A stretch of 64,000 nt of DNA from Trichuris trichiura (lineage: Eukaryota > Nematoda > Enoplea > Trichinellida > Trichuridae). The translations under genes were made by a program, and so were the position numbers. The DNA lies in NCBI GenBank assembly GCA_037903355.1, contig JBAJFE010000025.1:434001-498000 (forward strand), read 5' to 3'. Within the stretch, counting starts at the first letter, position 1, and each line of letters starts with the position of its first letter. The notes beneath the pieces were generated by a model that saw only the letters and a list, made by a program, of their open reading frames with translations, did not search any database and was not told the origin of the DNA. Shown here piece by piece: positions 51,607-64,000 of this stretch.

Positions 51607-53714
51607 ATGCCGTCGTCTCGTAGCGCTTTTCTGATGGAACAACGAATGGAAAATATTCAACCTGGCCAGACGGTTAATCGCAGAGTAGAATTCGAACAAG
51701 AGTCAAAAGCAAACGCATTGCCATCGAAACGAAAAGTTACTCTTTATCGCAAGAAGAGCGTTGAACATTACGATTTCTACTTTGGCTCCGTCGAAGAGGT
51801 ATTGTCAAAAATTGGCATCTTTGGCCCTTATCAGATATTCTGCTGTTCGGTGACGTTTTTCTCCGCCATCGCATGGTTTGCCAATTATGTTATTCTCTTT
51901 TATGGAATGACGGAAACTGCTTGGACTTGCACTGATCCAATCGATAACGCCACTATTTCAAGCATAAACGACAAGGAATACTTTTGTCAAGTAACAAACC
52001 TATCGAACGCGAAAAATGCTCGACAATTCTCGCTCGTTTAACGTACACACTTTTTAGATAATGGATAGCTGCTTTGGCTTAAAAGGAGTACCATCGCAAT
52101 TTGCTTCACTTACCGCTGAATGGAAGCTTGTCTGCAACAGGAAAGTTCTCATATTTGTACTGCTTATTTGCTTCTTGGTGGGTCGAATAGTGGGCGCCAT
52201 CATTGGAGGACATTTGTCGGACAATTTCGGACGTACATACGGTCTTTTCTTGATGCATTCCTTTGGTATGGTAGTTCGAGCCCTTTCCATTGCCAGCACC
52301 GACTGGCCTGCCTTTGCCGTATTCCAATTCATCACCGGCGCAATATTTGGACAAATACAGACTGCATGCATGACGCTACTAACCGAATCTACCGACGGAG
52401 CTTATCGATACCTTCCGATAGCGTGCGCTCAGCTTAGCGCCGCCTACGTTCTGTTTGCTCTAATATTATATCTTACTGCTGAATGGCGAATGTATCTTAT
52501 CATTGTTAGCCTCATCTCGGCACCACTTCTTTACGGTTACATTTTGTTCCAGGTAAGCGTCGACTTTCGATATTACGATAAACAAAATGATGTTCACGTA
52601 TCGAGCTTGTATAGCACTTTAGTAATCATAGAGTGCGCAGCGAAGTGTCAACTTCAATTATTGACGAGAAGTTTAAATAGCAAAACATCCATAATTGACG
52701 AGAATGTATTTGCTCTAACGTTGATCCAATCATTTTAACTTTTTAAGGAGTCACCAAGATGGCTTTTGGTAAAAAGCAAAACGGCTGAAGCGGCGCAAGT
52801 GATCACGGAGTTGTATTCGGAAAGATGGAGAGGGAGAGGCGATGAAGTAACGCCGGTCCAATTGACGGCAATCAGTTCGGATAGGGACGGGAAGAAACTA
52901 TACACTCTGCTCGATTTGTTCCATACAAAAAAGCTGGCAATGAGCACAGCCGCTCTTCTAGTATCGGTCATTTCCATAAGTGCGGTCAATGCTTCGCTAC
53001 TGTTCCTCAGCCATCAGGCATTTATGCAAAACTTTTACGTCCATTTCTTATTGGCTGGTGCTTTGCGTCTCTTCTTCCTGACCATCACCATTTTGCTAAG
53101 CATGAAGGTAAGCATATTAACTTTACGCAATGTCTTCCTTTTACTTTGTCTGAAAGCGTTCCAAACGATATAGGATAAGAAGATTAGACAGCAGCCTTTA
53201 TTAACTTGCATATGTACCAATTTTTACCTGCCTATTAATAAGATCTGTTCAATTCATATTTAAACGGTTCAGTTTCTAGGTGACGAAACTTGGATGCCGG
53301 CACGTGCTGCTATTCAGTCTTGCCACAACAATCGTTTGTTTTGCAGCAGTAACGATAATACTTCTTGCTGGCCAAGTAGTTGCATACGCTTATTTAACCT
53401 ACGGGATAGTTATGTTCGCCTTTAACATCTCCGGCTCTGTCTACCATTTGACCGTTTTACATACGGTGGCAGTCGTCTATCCAACGGTGGTTCGGGGCAT
53501 AGCATTCGGATTCTTCATCAGCTTCGAAGATTTAGGCACAATACTGATAGGTTCATTGATCGAAGAAATTACTCGCGTTTGGGCCGTCATTCCGTGCATC
53601 ATCGTGGAAATTGTGCTGGTCATCACTTTGGTAGTTTCAATATGGTACATTCCGGAAACAAAGTACGCCATGACAAAGCGTTTGCTGCCAAACACATTTG
53701 CCGATCTTCAATGA
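51607..53714 (+). CDS. SLC22-family (organic ion) transporter, MFS
   Basis: Plasma-membrane facilitator for organic cations, anions or carnitine; substrate cannot be read from sequence. Exons 51607-51990, 52058-52552, 52748-53107 and 53280-53714 join in phase (557 residues, normal for SLC22). Family marks: a cytosolic start leading to EEVLSKIGIFGPYQ and the first helix; a Cys-bearing extracellular loop (WTCTDPIDNATIS with an N-glycosylation site); SLTAEWKLVC; VGAIIGGHLSDNFGRTYG (the GG.LSD..GR MFS motif); ESPRWLLVKSKTAEAAQVI after helix 6; VTKLGCRHVLLFS; and YIPETK at the end. About 12 helices are visible. A second ATG (51634) is possible. Confidence 0.9.
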
Positions 53715-54633
53715 GCCTACTTTTCGCTCCTTAGCTTTGGAAGAAAGTTCTTCAGACTTTCATGCCTCCCATGGTGAATGCCACGGCTTTGTCGCTTTCC
53801 TTGATCTCCAATTTGAGATTTTCCATTGGCTCGAACCTAAGCTGTTGGCTCAATAATTAGCGTACAAGTTCCCTTCTTCGCCAGTCGCACTTTGAAGCGT
53901 CATTCGTTCTTTCCATCAACAAAGGGAAAAAAATTTGAAAAAGTGCTGATATTTTGCCTATGCGAACAATTCCCATTGAACCGCAGGTACTACCGTCGGA
54001 AAATGGTTCAATCAAGTTAGTCCTTTATGGCTTATGTTCACTCTTTTTAAAATTGTAAGCGTAACTACGCCATCTATACGTAATAAAATTCTCAATGATA
54101 CATCCTTCCCTCATTTTACACGGACCTATAGGTGGTCCCATTATCGTGAATTAAACGTTTCAAAGTCTCGCCTAATCTCGTCTAAGTGCTTGAAATCGAA
54201 TGTTGAGCTCTTACAATAATGAAATTGTTAATCTAAGCCTGTTGTCCGGACAGAGTAAAATGAAAGAAAACAAACCAAACCATTCTTTTCACAGTGATCC
54301 GTCTCGTTAAACTGAACGCTTAATTTAGCACCTTGGGTACGCAGCGACTTAAAAACTTGAATTTAACCTTACGTTTGCTAGATCATCCCGCTGATGAAAT
54401 CAACTTTCCATTGCTCATATTCTTTACGTGGTAAAATCTACTAATGTAATTGTAAAGGACTCACAATGCGCCCAATTTTTATCTTAATTTCCACTCGCTA
54501 AAGTTAAACGCACAAAGCACTTTACCCAGTTTAAAACTTGACAATGCACGAAGAAGTGTTATATTAGCACATACGACAATTACACAATTCGGCTAAACCA
54601 AATAAACCTGTTTTTCAAATGAAGCAAAGACGG
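53715..54633. other. Intergenic between convergent genes
   Basis: Between the SLC22 stop and the CIAPIN1 stop. No supported feature. Confidence 0.45.
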
Positions 54634-56732
54634 TTACTCTGCCTTTCGGATATCAAACTGGTCCGAGTCGGGTAGTTGCACTTTTTCTCCAGGTTTAAAA
54701 GGAGGCAAACCACGGTATGGACATGTGGAACAACGGAATGCATCCCCAAGATGACACTAAAAGAAGCAACAGGTTTCTGCAAGCTAAAGTACATCAATTA
54801 TGGAATTTAGAATTCCAATCAAGTTTACGGAAACAGTGATAGCTTTTTTTTAAATTTTTTAAATTTATAATCTCCAATCACACATTTGAGCAATATACTG
54901 CTTCAATACAATTTTTTAAGATAATCTAATGAATGAAAAAACCAATAGCCATTAATAATATTATAAAAATAAAGCAATGCTCACAAATCAGTTTTAGTAG
55001 AACCCTATTTTACTTTTCAACGCTCACTCTTGTGCAATCATATCAAAGTTGCTAGGTAAGAAATAGACTTTTCAGCAACTTTAAAAATTGCATCCTGGCA
55101 TAGGTTTTGTTTACTTATTTATACGTTTTTAATTATGAATTTCACATCTACTCTCGTTCGTACAATGCGTGTGGCGTTTCATCATACTTTATTACGCATC
55201 TATTTCAAATAATTGCTTTCATTATTCTTACTTTGACTTAATGCATCTTTATCAGGCTTTTTTCTATTTGCTTGGAACAATATACTTCTATGAGGAATGG
55301 ACTTTTTATTTAAAGTGCAAGAAATTACCAATTCGACGCTACTATTCCATTCTACATCGGTGACAAAACAAAACAAATAACTTAGAACCGTATGAACAAA
55401 TATAATCCATCCCAAGAAAGGAATCCGACTGTAAAAACCATGGAACAATCCACAAGTACAAAAGAAGCAGGCGATTAATTGCTGATTAACAAAACAGGGC
55501 AATGTATGGAAAACAGCAACACGCCTCTGCGAATATTCATTTATCAAAGCTTAGCCAGCGGAAATAAAAGCCTGCTGCCTTTTTAGAAAACCCCTTTCAT
55601 CAATTCGGTAAATTTATTACCGTCGGCCCATATATGACTTTACCAGAACAGCTGCATTATACTATTCGGTTACTATTGTACGTTTTACAAAATTCACGTT
55701 AGGACTTACGCTCCCACATGACGATTTAACCGGTTCATTCCCAATAATGTCCATCTTTTCAGCGAGACCACAAGTGCAATTCTTGCATGGTTTTCTTTTA
55801 GCCTGCTGCTTTTCTACACCGCATGCACCTGAAGACAAAGAATAAATAAATACTGTGTACATCTCATCACGCGAGTTTCACTTACGTGGTTGAGGACGCT
55901 TGATGTCGTAATCTTCCAATTTTACTAGCTCATTTTCGTCGATAAGGTCATCGTCGATATCGTTCGTATTTAGCAACCAAACTTTACCCGTTTCTACAAA
56001 ATGTGCACATTCTAAAAGCAGCACTTACTAGAAATGGCAACCTTGTTTGGTGGAAATTTCCGTTTTGACTGGAACGCTCTCTCCAACGTCAAGAAACGGT
56101 CGTCTACAGCGAACTGCAGTGAATCCTGACATGTAATTCTTTATCTCTTCCACACGCACGAATCCAGCAAAATAGAGCTGATCGATTAGACTTTCGACTT
56201 TTGAAAAATTACTCTCATCTAAATAGACAACATTCTTGAAGTGAACAAATGCGATTTCAGCGGTACTCATTTAAAAAAAGACTAAACGACTAAAGCAAAC
56301 CTGCTTGTACAGCCAGTGTCAGCACTCCCCGTTTACGGAGGCACTTGAGCATAGCGGCAAACACTTCGTCTTCAACGGTCCCATTATTTACTAATATGCA
56401 TTCATCAATATCGCGTAGCTGGTCAGCTGAAAAGCAGCCAATGTAATGACGTAATCGCAGGCTGAAAATCTACATGAGAAAAATACGTTCAAGAAACATC
56501 ATTGAGCGCGGCAATGCAGGCAAAATGGAAGAAAAGCAAACGTGAACATACCCTTGCTCAGCTCTTCCGAGTTGAGAACAACCAGCTGCCCGTTGAATAA
56601 GTTCGTTTCGGCGGTTACCGCATTTAACAAATCTTCCGCGCAATTCGATAAAACATTAGCGCTGTCGGTTTCCTTCCGCAGGTTGACAAACAAAATTTTA
56701 CTTTGCACAAAAGCACCGCTCAAGACGGGCAT
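54634..56732 (-). CDS. CIAPIN1: Anamorsin (CIAPIN1/Dre2), Fe-S cluster assembly protein
   Basis: Cytosolic electron-transfer protein working with NDOR1/Tah18 in iron-sulfur assembly. Exon 1 is 56552-56732 ([12 protein letters not shown]...SEELSK). The middle is partly unresolved (about 56271-56460). Then come about 56042-56265 ([14 protein letters not shown]), 55886-55993 ([20 protein letters not shown]), 55710-55828 (RACGVEKQQ...[14 protein letters not shown]...SSCGS) and 54634-54756 ([20 protein letters not shown]...). Both cluster motifs are intact: the C...CKNCTC [2Fe-2S] site and the twin CxxC site CGSC...CSTC. The last four exons agree in phase. Between exon 1 and 56265, the segment [20 protein letters not shown] is homologous but out of frame with both neighbours. 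The 954-nt intron 54757-55709 contains no recognised feature. Confidence 0.88.
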
Positions 56733-57315
56733 AGTGACTGCTTTGGCAAATTTTACACAAACAATGCTTTATCCGATCGGCAGGTACAACTGTACAGTAG
56801 CCATAATAAAACTGCAGCCGATCTATTAGAGCACTTGAAGTAGAAATGCCTACTTTTTAATCGCCCGGAAAAGTTGTTCAACTAGGATGCTGCCTTTTCA
56901 GTCAGTTTATCTCTATTAAATTCGTGAAGTCCACTGCACAAGCACATACCGCCGATAATGTTATCTTAATAGCTACAATTAAGTCACGCGCCTTTATAGA
57001 AGTGAGCAACAATAACGTTTTTTATACTGTGAGCAATTAAGGACAGAAAGTTCGACAAACTTTCCGCACCTTCAACGATAAGTTATTATAAATAAGATGT
57101 CTTTTTTTGATGTTTTTCGATGGTCATTTAGTGAAAGGTTTTGTAGACCAGCTAATTGGGCATTCTGATCGCTAATTTTACTTTAATATGCTCGAAAAAT
57201 AGACGGAATAAGCCTAGCGGAAGCAGTGAAGGCGATTCGGCGTAACCGGGTGAAACAGGAAAGAAAAAGTAACATTGTACGTTACACCGAGGGTTAAATA
57301 AAACGCGAGCTCCAT
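56733..57315. other. Intergenic, nothing recognised
   Basis: Between the CIAPIN1 start and the stop of the upstream co-oriented nucleoporin-like gene. Confidence 0.4.
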
Positions 57316-58517
57316 CTATCTTCTACGTCTTCTGGAAAACACAGATCGTTTGGCTGTAGTTGAAAAAGATGCGGGATTAAATGCAAATATTTGGTTGCCA
57401 TCCGTTGAGGCTATAAAGTATAAAACCAATGCTTAATGCGACCAAAACGAGCTGAAACTTACATCGGCTGATATCAGAGGTGAACGATGTATTCACGCCC
57501 AAAATTGTACTTTGATCAGTAGACGCTTGAGAAAATGGAGTTGATAATGACTGCGAGCTGAATGTGCTGGGTGGCAAGGATGATATGCTTGGGGAAGTGA
57601 CGCCAAACTGGAAAGGCTTTAAAGGTTCATTGTGTTGAACTACTGAACTGGACGGTGAGAATGATGGCGCAGTACCAAATACAAATGGACTTGCAGCTGA
57701 GAAACCAATGCTGTTAGTAGAAGTGGACAACGGAACCACTGAGACAGTCTTGTTTTGACTCGATGTAGAAGCCTGACTCTGATTAATCGTTTTATCAAAA
57801 TCATTTACTTTCGTACCTGAAATTTTAAATATTAAGAACCATTCTAAATTAATGCGTCATTCGGCAAAAAGAAACAGTATCGACAAGTTGAGCTTACTAG
57901 TAGAAACAGGCAGGGACGTAGTCATCGAGAGAGTACTAGTTGAACCATATGTCGAAATGCTTTGATTTTGACCAATCGTTTCATCGAGTCTCTGCACTTT
58001 CGCACCTGAAAGTTTAACTACTAATAATGGAAATGAAGGCCAAGTTAATATATATATATAAGCGCTCTTCAGCAACAAACGGCGGTGTTGACATAATGTA
58101 CACTTTACCAGTATGACTTGTAACATCGTCTTCCTCCGATGTAAGTCGTACGTTTCTGTGGAATACCCATTTGTCATACTCTTTACAAGTATCAGCGAAG
58201 CATTGTGATGCTTTGCGTTTACGAAGTGCGCCATAGAGCCTTTGTTCACAAACACGTTGTGCATTATCAAATTCGGGAAGCCAGAATGCCGAAACCGCTA
58301 CCGACTAAAAAAACTTTTGTTACCAATGAACAAAGCTCTTGCAAAATATTACCTTTACGTTGCGTCTGGCTCGAGAAAAAAATGGCAATCGAACACGCTT
58401 AAGTTTCGGGCAACTTGCTTCGTATCCATTCTGCCCTGTACTTGTAGTCCCATTTTGCTCAACATCGTTAGTGCTAACTTGACCATTTGAAGACTTTGAA
58501 GATAGAGTTCCATTCAT
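57316..58517 (-). CDS. FG-repeat nucleoporin-like protein
   Basis: Exons join in phase from ATG 58517 (MNGTLSSKSSNGQVSTNDVE) through RARRN|SVAVSAFWLPEFDNAQRVCE...KRKASQCFADTCKEYDKWVF, two related Ser/Thr-rich exons (AKVQRLDETIGQNQSIST and TKVNDFDKTINQSQASTS), then SPFVFG, PFQFG and FAFNPASF, ending KRSVFSRRRRR (stop 57316-57318). FG/FxFG spacing in a Ser/Thr-rich, low-charge stretch and an Arg-rich tail resemble the C-terminus of NUP153-type nucleoporins, which line the pore and bind importin beta. It has only a few FG units and the N-terminal half is not recognised, so the family is an inference. The two related exons suggest tandem exon duplication. Confidence 0.65.
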
Positions 58518-59288
58518 TTTTGCTGCAACGCCAAATAACGCTTATAACATAATTACATGCTTTTGAATTACACACGATGCGCGTAAGACTATGGAGCAAC
58601 CATGGACAGCGAAATTTCCGTAACTCGCCGGTTGCGCCATAGCCTTTAATGCATGCAACTTTAAAGTTTTCATACCAACGTATTTTTTACGGGAAACACA
58701 GTTCTAGCACCGCCAACTTTAATTAAATGAAGTTTTCATCGACTAATTGATGCCAACACCTGGATCGTACGACGGGTTGCCTGCTTTTCAACTTCTTCAT
58801 TCTAACCATTGTAAAGGGAAGCATTAATAACAAAAGCTCTCAGTTACAGCAAAAAGGCAAAACAATAGGCTGTGTAGACATAAAAATGTTTTTATCTCGT
58901 TTTCTTAAGCATGCTGAGCAAACCTGAACGATGCTTACTTTCCTGTCTTCTGCACGCAAGATAAAATCCAGTTTAATTGTAGGACAACTCCTTTTCGGTT
59001 TGCTTTACTGCCAAAAAAAGTAGAACTTTGAAAAAAGGTACAAACGAGAGAAAAACCCCGCTGGAAAATCTTTGCTGATTTCCGTTCGTTAGGAAGCTGC
59101 CTTCATGGAGAGACCTTATATTCCCAGCCTGTTCTATATGCAAGCAACGAGTCTTACATGCTTACATGCGACGAAATCAATGTTTACACTAATTGAACTG
59201 TCTTTGAGGTTGAGTCCCTAGAAAAAGGACGGTCGGAGTAAACGCAGGTTTAGCATTAGTCGGAACACAGGAATGGGAAAGTCGGAAA
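58518..59288. other. Divergent intergenic region
   Basis: Upstream of the nucleoporin-like gene (-) and of the doubtful small gene (+). No supported feature. Confidence 0.4.
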
Positions 59289-59721
59289 ATGAGAAAACGA
59301 AGAGGAAAACAAGATTCGGATTGTCGGAAATTGGATCAAGTGAAACGTCTCCAATTACCAATCCAGTTTACCGTTACCGTGCTTAAGCAAAAGTGTGCGC
59401 AGGCTCAGCTGAACGCAAATCGCTTGACAAAGGTAATCGGCAGTTTGGATACCATACAAAGATCAGCTCAAAAGGCAAGCCTTGTAACCATGCGTTTTTG
59501 TAAGGAAAACATAAATGCTGAAACTGGATTACTTATATTTTATTAAAAACTATCTTTTGTGTTAAAGTATTTAGCAAACACCAATTCATTTTTTGCACTC
59601 ACAAGCTCTTGCGCAACAGTTTGATGCGTACGCTAAGTTGCGAGCCAGATTGCACCTCGAGAATCTAACCAGCAAAGTTGCCCCGCACTGCCTCAGCGGT
59701 GAACAGGTGGCGTCGTGATCT
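59289..59721 (+). CDS. Possible small coiled-coil protein, unknown
   Basis: A first exon from ATG 59289 (MRKRRGKQDSDCRKLDQVKR ... KQKCAQAQLNANRLTK, donor gtaatc) and a later exon near 59607-59700 (LAQQFDAYAKLRARLHLENL...CLSGEQ, donor gtggcg) have the Leu/Gln/Lys pattern of a coiled coil. Another ATG at 59275 opens a different frame. Ends are not resolved and no family is recognised. Confidence 0.35.
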
Positions 59722-59982
59722 TTTTAAAATAATTATTAATTTCAATTTTGAGATGTGATCCCGTTAACTTATACCACCACAAATGCAGTTCTAAACTTAG
59801 CGCATCGAAACAAGAAACAATCGATCAACCTGATTACTCTTTGGAGTTCGATAAAACTTTTCCGATTGTACAGTTTTTCTTTGGTTTCGAGTCCACAAGA
59901 TCGTAAATAAATCGTTTTCTGGAAATTTTACTTATCACTTATAGAAGTTTGTTTCACGTAGAGTGCTAGCAAAGGCGGAGAA

Positions 59983-61290
<1,308 letters not shown>

Positions 61291-62704
61291 AGTCCTTTTG
61301 CATCTAGAAGACTATATATTATTTCAAATGCACTTATGGAACAACCCGATGCACCGGCTTGACGATGATTGCTCGTATTACAGACATTGGGGTTTGATTG
61401 TATTGTTCCTATAGCACTTGAGTTTTTGTTATGATCAAAGTCACTGCCGTGCAAAGACGCACTGAGGAATGGGCCACGAACATCCTGAAAGCTTCGTAAG
61501 ATCTTTGATAAATTGTCTAATAGCTTGATCAGTAAAACAAAAGCAATGAAGTCTATTTCGGTCGTTGAAAAACATCCTCTTTTAAAAGCTACAAATAAAC
61601 AGCCCTTCGGAATGAAAATGCGCGTGTAAACGGTTAATCTTTTAAGACGGCAAACACGTGATCTCGCCAAATGGACCAACCTTCTTTTGCCGAAAAATTG
61701 GGAACAATTATTCCATTTTAAATTGTGGGAATATCAGTCGCGTAGAGAGAGCTACGAATTTGCTACAGTGCTGCGGCGGAGGGAATGGAGATTTTATGAT
61801 AAAGCCGAAAGGTAAAATTGTACAAAATTTATTGCCAAAAAGTGTCAGGTCATTGAGACGGTCATAAGCTGTCAGTTGATCCGCTTTGTCGATTGTTGCC
61901 CGACAAATGCAGGGAGGCGTACGCGTAAAAAGAATTGTTTGCTCTTCAAACCTATTTAACTTCGCTCCATTATAATTTCGCTTTTTCGTCTTTGCCTACT
62001 TTGACTACATGATTTATGCACAGTGAAATGAGTGAGATATTTTTGCCATCCGGTGCGCAGCCTTTTTCTTTACATCCCGTTAGTTCCCGCCGAAATTGTT
62101 TACCTTTTGCTTTTTTGCGCCTTTGCCGATCGCAGGTAGGCTTAGCACTTCTGCTGTCTATCGCCAGTGCAACTGCCGTTTCGTAGTTGAAAAGGTGCCT
62201 GCAATAGTAGCACACATTAACAGTGGAAAAGAAGAAGGTCGAAAGCGCAGTGCTGCCCACAGTATGCAGTTGCAAAATCGAGTATAACGTCCGTAATGGT
62301 AAAAACAATCTTTCAATTGATTGCGTAAGACGGATTAAGAGATTTTCCACTTCGCATTCTCTGATCTTTTCGAGTTTCGATGTAGGATCGATAGGATGAC
62401 AGCTCTTCGAGATGAGCATTGAGGAAAGAAAACAAGAAGAAGGGATAAGCAGATGATCAAACGAATAGCGAAAGGAAAAACACTAAGGCGACTTTGTGTA
62501 TCTTAACGAGTGAAGTAAGACCGGAATTATTTTTTATGCTCAAAAGGGTAAACGTCAGGGTGTTAACATTGCGAATGTATGAATTGAGGCCAAGACGACG
62601 TAGATGCCTACGCACAGTGTCGTCCTTGACAGTTAAAATTGAGAACATGACAATGGAAGAGTGATGAAAGAAGTGATGGTGCGATTCAGCTTGAATTCTC
62701 TTCT
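61291..62704. other. Region between convergent TYMS and grainyhead-like genes
   Basis: 1.4 kb. Two long minus frames occur (61263-61679, 138 residues, overlapping the TYMS end; 61970-62419, 149 residues with a basic RQRRKKAKGKQFRRE stretch and a few Cys). Neither shows a family signature. The second could lie in the 3' UTR of the grainyhead-like gene. Confidence 0.4.
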
Positions 62705-63633
62705 TCACAAAGAAGGAGAAACGGAGGTAGCACTGTCGAGTTCCATCAACGTGACGGAATAACTACTTCCATCTTCAGAAGGTGTCGTCTGAATCAGAAA
62801 GGAGTCTTCATTGCAGTACAGCCGAATCATATCGTTGTCCATTTGGACAGTTATGCTGAAACGAACATTTTTCATTATTTATTACTTTGTCAGAAGTTAA
62901 AACAAGCGGACAAAAAGTTCATGTAAAAACCAGCAAATCAAGTACAGCTTTTGCATTACCCTTTTTTACATTGCTTGTACAGACCCGTGATTCGACCAAC
63001 GTCGATGTTGTATTTTTCCTGTATTGCCTTCAACAAGCCATCCATGGAAGGAGGGATCACATGCAGGGGAGTGAATATATTTTCTTCAGGTTTTCTCACG
63101 TAAAGCATCACTAAAGTGTAACAACACTACAATGTCGCTGGAATAACCCATAGGCAAGTGTGTATACCGCGACCCGTCGGATATAGCTTAACTCGTTTCG
63201 GAGTCGGCGATCCGTTACCATTTTCGCCATGCTCTTCTTTGACAAGATTTTGCCTACAGAATCATATTGGGGTTTATTTTCGTTTTTCTTTAACCGACAG
63301 TCTTACAATCCAGCGCCTTCGATCGCGTAGAAGCTTTCAACTGGCGAAAACTAAAAAACAGGAGATAAAACGGCAAAAGAATCAGAAGACTTGTTGAATG
63401 CAATGACGCACTCGTTCATATTCCTCCGGTGGAACAAATAATACGGCTGGCTTGGTCAAGTTGCTCATGTGGTAAAACTCTGAACGCTCGCAAAGCTCAT
63501 GGTATTCTCCGTCACACTTTTTCCTGTCTAAATTACCAAAAGGTCCATGGACGCATTCTACAATTCAATGCCTACTTTGCAATCGACGCTTTTCGTCTCG
63601 ACGTTGTTCGTGAAGCATTTTTCTATTGGCTCC
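62705..63633 (-). CDS. Grainyhead-like (CP2 family) transcription factor, 3' end; gene continues beyond 64000
   Basis: Epidermal/epithelial transcription factor family. In-window exons on the minus strand begin at 63633 with GANRKMLHEQRRDEKRRLQ, followed by RKKCDGEYHELCERSEFYHM...KPAVLFVPPEEYERVRHC, then EEHGENGNGSPTPKRVKLYP, then VMLYVRKPEENIFTPLHVIP, LKAIQEKYNID...LYKQCKKG and ITVQMDNDMIRLYCNEDSFL ... VTLMELDSATSVSPSL (62705-62855, stop 62705-62707). This matches the GRHL C-terminus: the basic end of the CP2 DNA-binding region and the ubiquitin-like dimerisation domain (LLYVRKE...F..L, KKGI.V.MD). Joints checked agree in phase. The DNA-binding core and the start lie to the right of the window. 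Confidence 0.9.
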
Positions 63634-64000
63634 CTGAAAGAAATGAAATTTTGAAACAGATAGTCAGCGCGCCATTTCCTCGCCGCGGCTCAGCATGTTT
63701 TGAATGAATTTTCGGGCTTATCTTTTTTCTTTAACAAGCGTAATCTTGAAGCTTTTACCTGACTTCGTGTCAGCAAGGTTTGCTAATCAAAAGTGACAAA
63801 AGCAATATTGCTGACTTTTGCAAAACTAACGCTTTCTAATTTGTTTACTGAAACAATGTATGTAAATTGATGGATATTTCAAATCGCCGAAAGTAAACCA
63901 AATAAGCAAATGTCTACGGTAAGAAACAGGAACGCACATTGGTTCGTCGAGAGTAAAGGTTTCAAGAACTGAAACAATTTTTTTTGATTATCGCTACTTT
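63634..64000 (-). other. Intron of the grainyhead-like gene
   Basis: Upstream of the first in-window exon. The expected preceding exon (ending ..VFCDK in relatives) was not found here, so this is read as intron to the window edge. Confidence 0.5.

Noticed and set aside
55200..55547. 115-residue minus-strand frame in a CIAPIN1 intron
   Set aside because: Hydrophobic composition typical of AT-rich intron sequence; no splice connection to the surrounding exons.

Overview
This window is nuclear DNA of an animal, most likely a nematode. Genes are split by many short introns (about 45-60 nt) with GT-AG ends, plus a few GC-AG ends. GC content is moderate, and the gene set is metazoan (TRPC channel, grainyhead factor, receptor tyrosine kinase, MICOS, SLC22). 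Compact genes, very short introns and abundant Penelope-like retroelements would fit a clade I worm of the Trichuris/Trichinella group. That placement is inference; no marker gene fixes the species.

Layout, left to right. 1-5118 (+) is the 3' part of a TRPC-type channel. 5945-6313 (+) is a small single-exon membrane protein of unknown function. 7006-21238 (-) is prolidase (PEPD), rebuilt as 14 phase-consistent exons coding 494 residues; its long introns hold most of the mobile DNA in the window. 21487-23941 (-) is a DNAJA2-type Hsp40 (11 exons, 412 residues). 25753-27053 (+) is a YIPF1/2-like Golgi protein. 27952-30089 (+) is an unnamed WD40 protein. 31097-34391 (+) is a receptor tyrosine kinase with a Cys-rich head and FN3 domains, torso-like. 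35329-38445 (+) is RBBP4/LIN-53. 39796-40833 (-) is MTERF4-like, divergent from MIC10 at 41266-41786 (+). 45573-49715 (+) is importin beta-1. 51607-53714 (+) is an SLC22 transporter. 54634-56732 (-) is anamorsin/CIAPIN1. 57316-58517 (-) is an FG-repeat nucleoporin-like protein. 59289-59721 (+) is a possible small coiled-coil gene. 59983-61290 (+) is thymidylate synthase. 62705-63633 (-) is the 3' end of a grainyhead-like factor that runs off the window.

The most striking non-gene content is one family of Penelope-like elements (PLEs). A 2.67-kb copy (14673-17341) has a decayed reverse transcriptase and GIY-YIG endonuclease, about 180-bp terminal inverted repeats and a 14-bp target duplication. 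A 1.6-kb copy (12865-14481) is two PLE 3' ends joined head to head inside a 15-bp target duplication. Short palindromes at 2661-3144, 27424-27705 and 44822-45052 are flanked by 11-15 bp direct repeats and share an asymmetric edge sequence; further palindromes lie near 11.4, 17.4 and 28.7 kb. Most carry a conserved core resembling a hammerhead ribozyme (CTGANGA, stem II, GAAA), and several carry a tRNA-box-A-like motif.

The genes are mainly housekeeping and appear independent; no operon is evident, although DNAJA2 and PEPD are co-oriented with only 248 bp between them.
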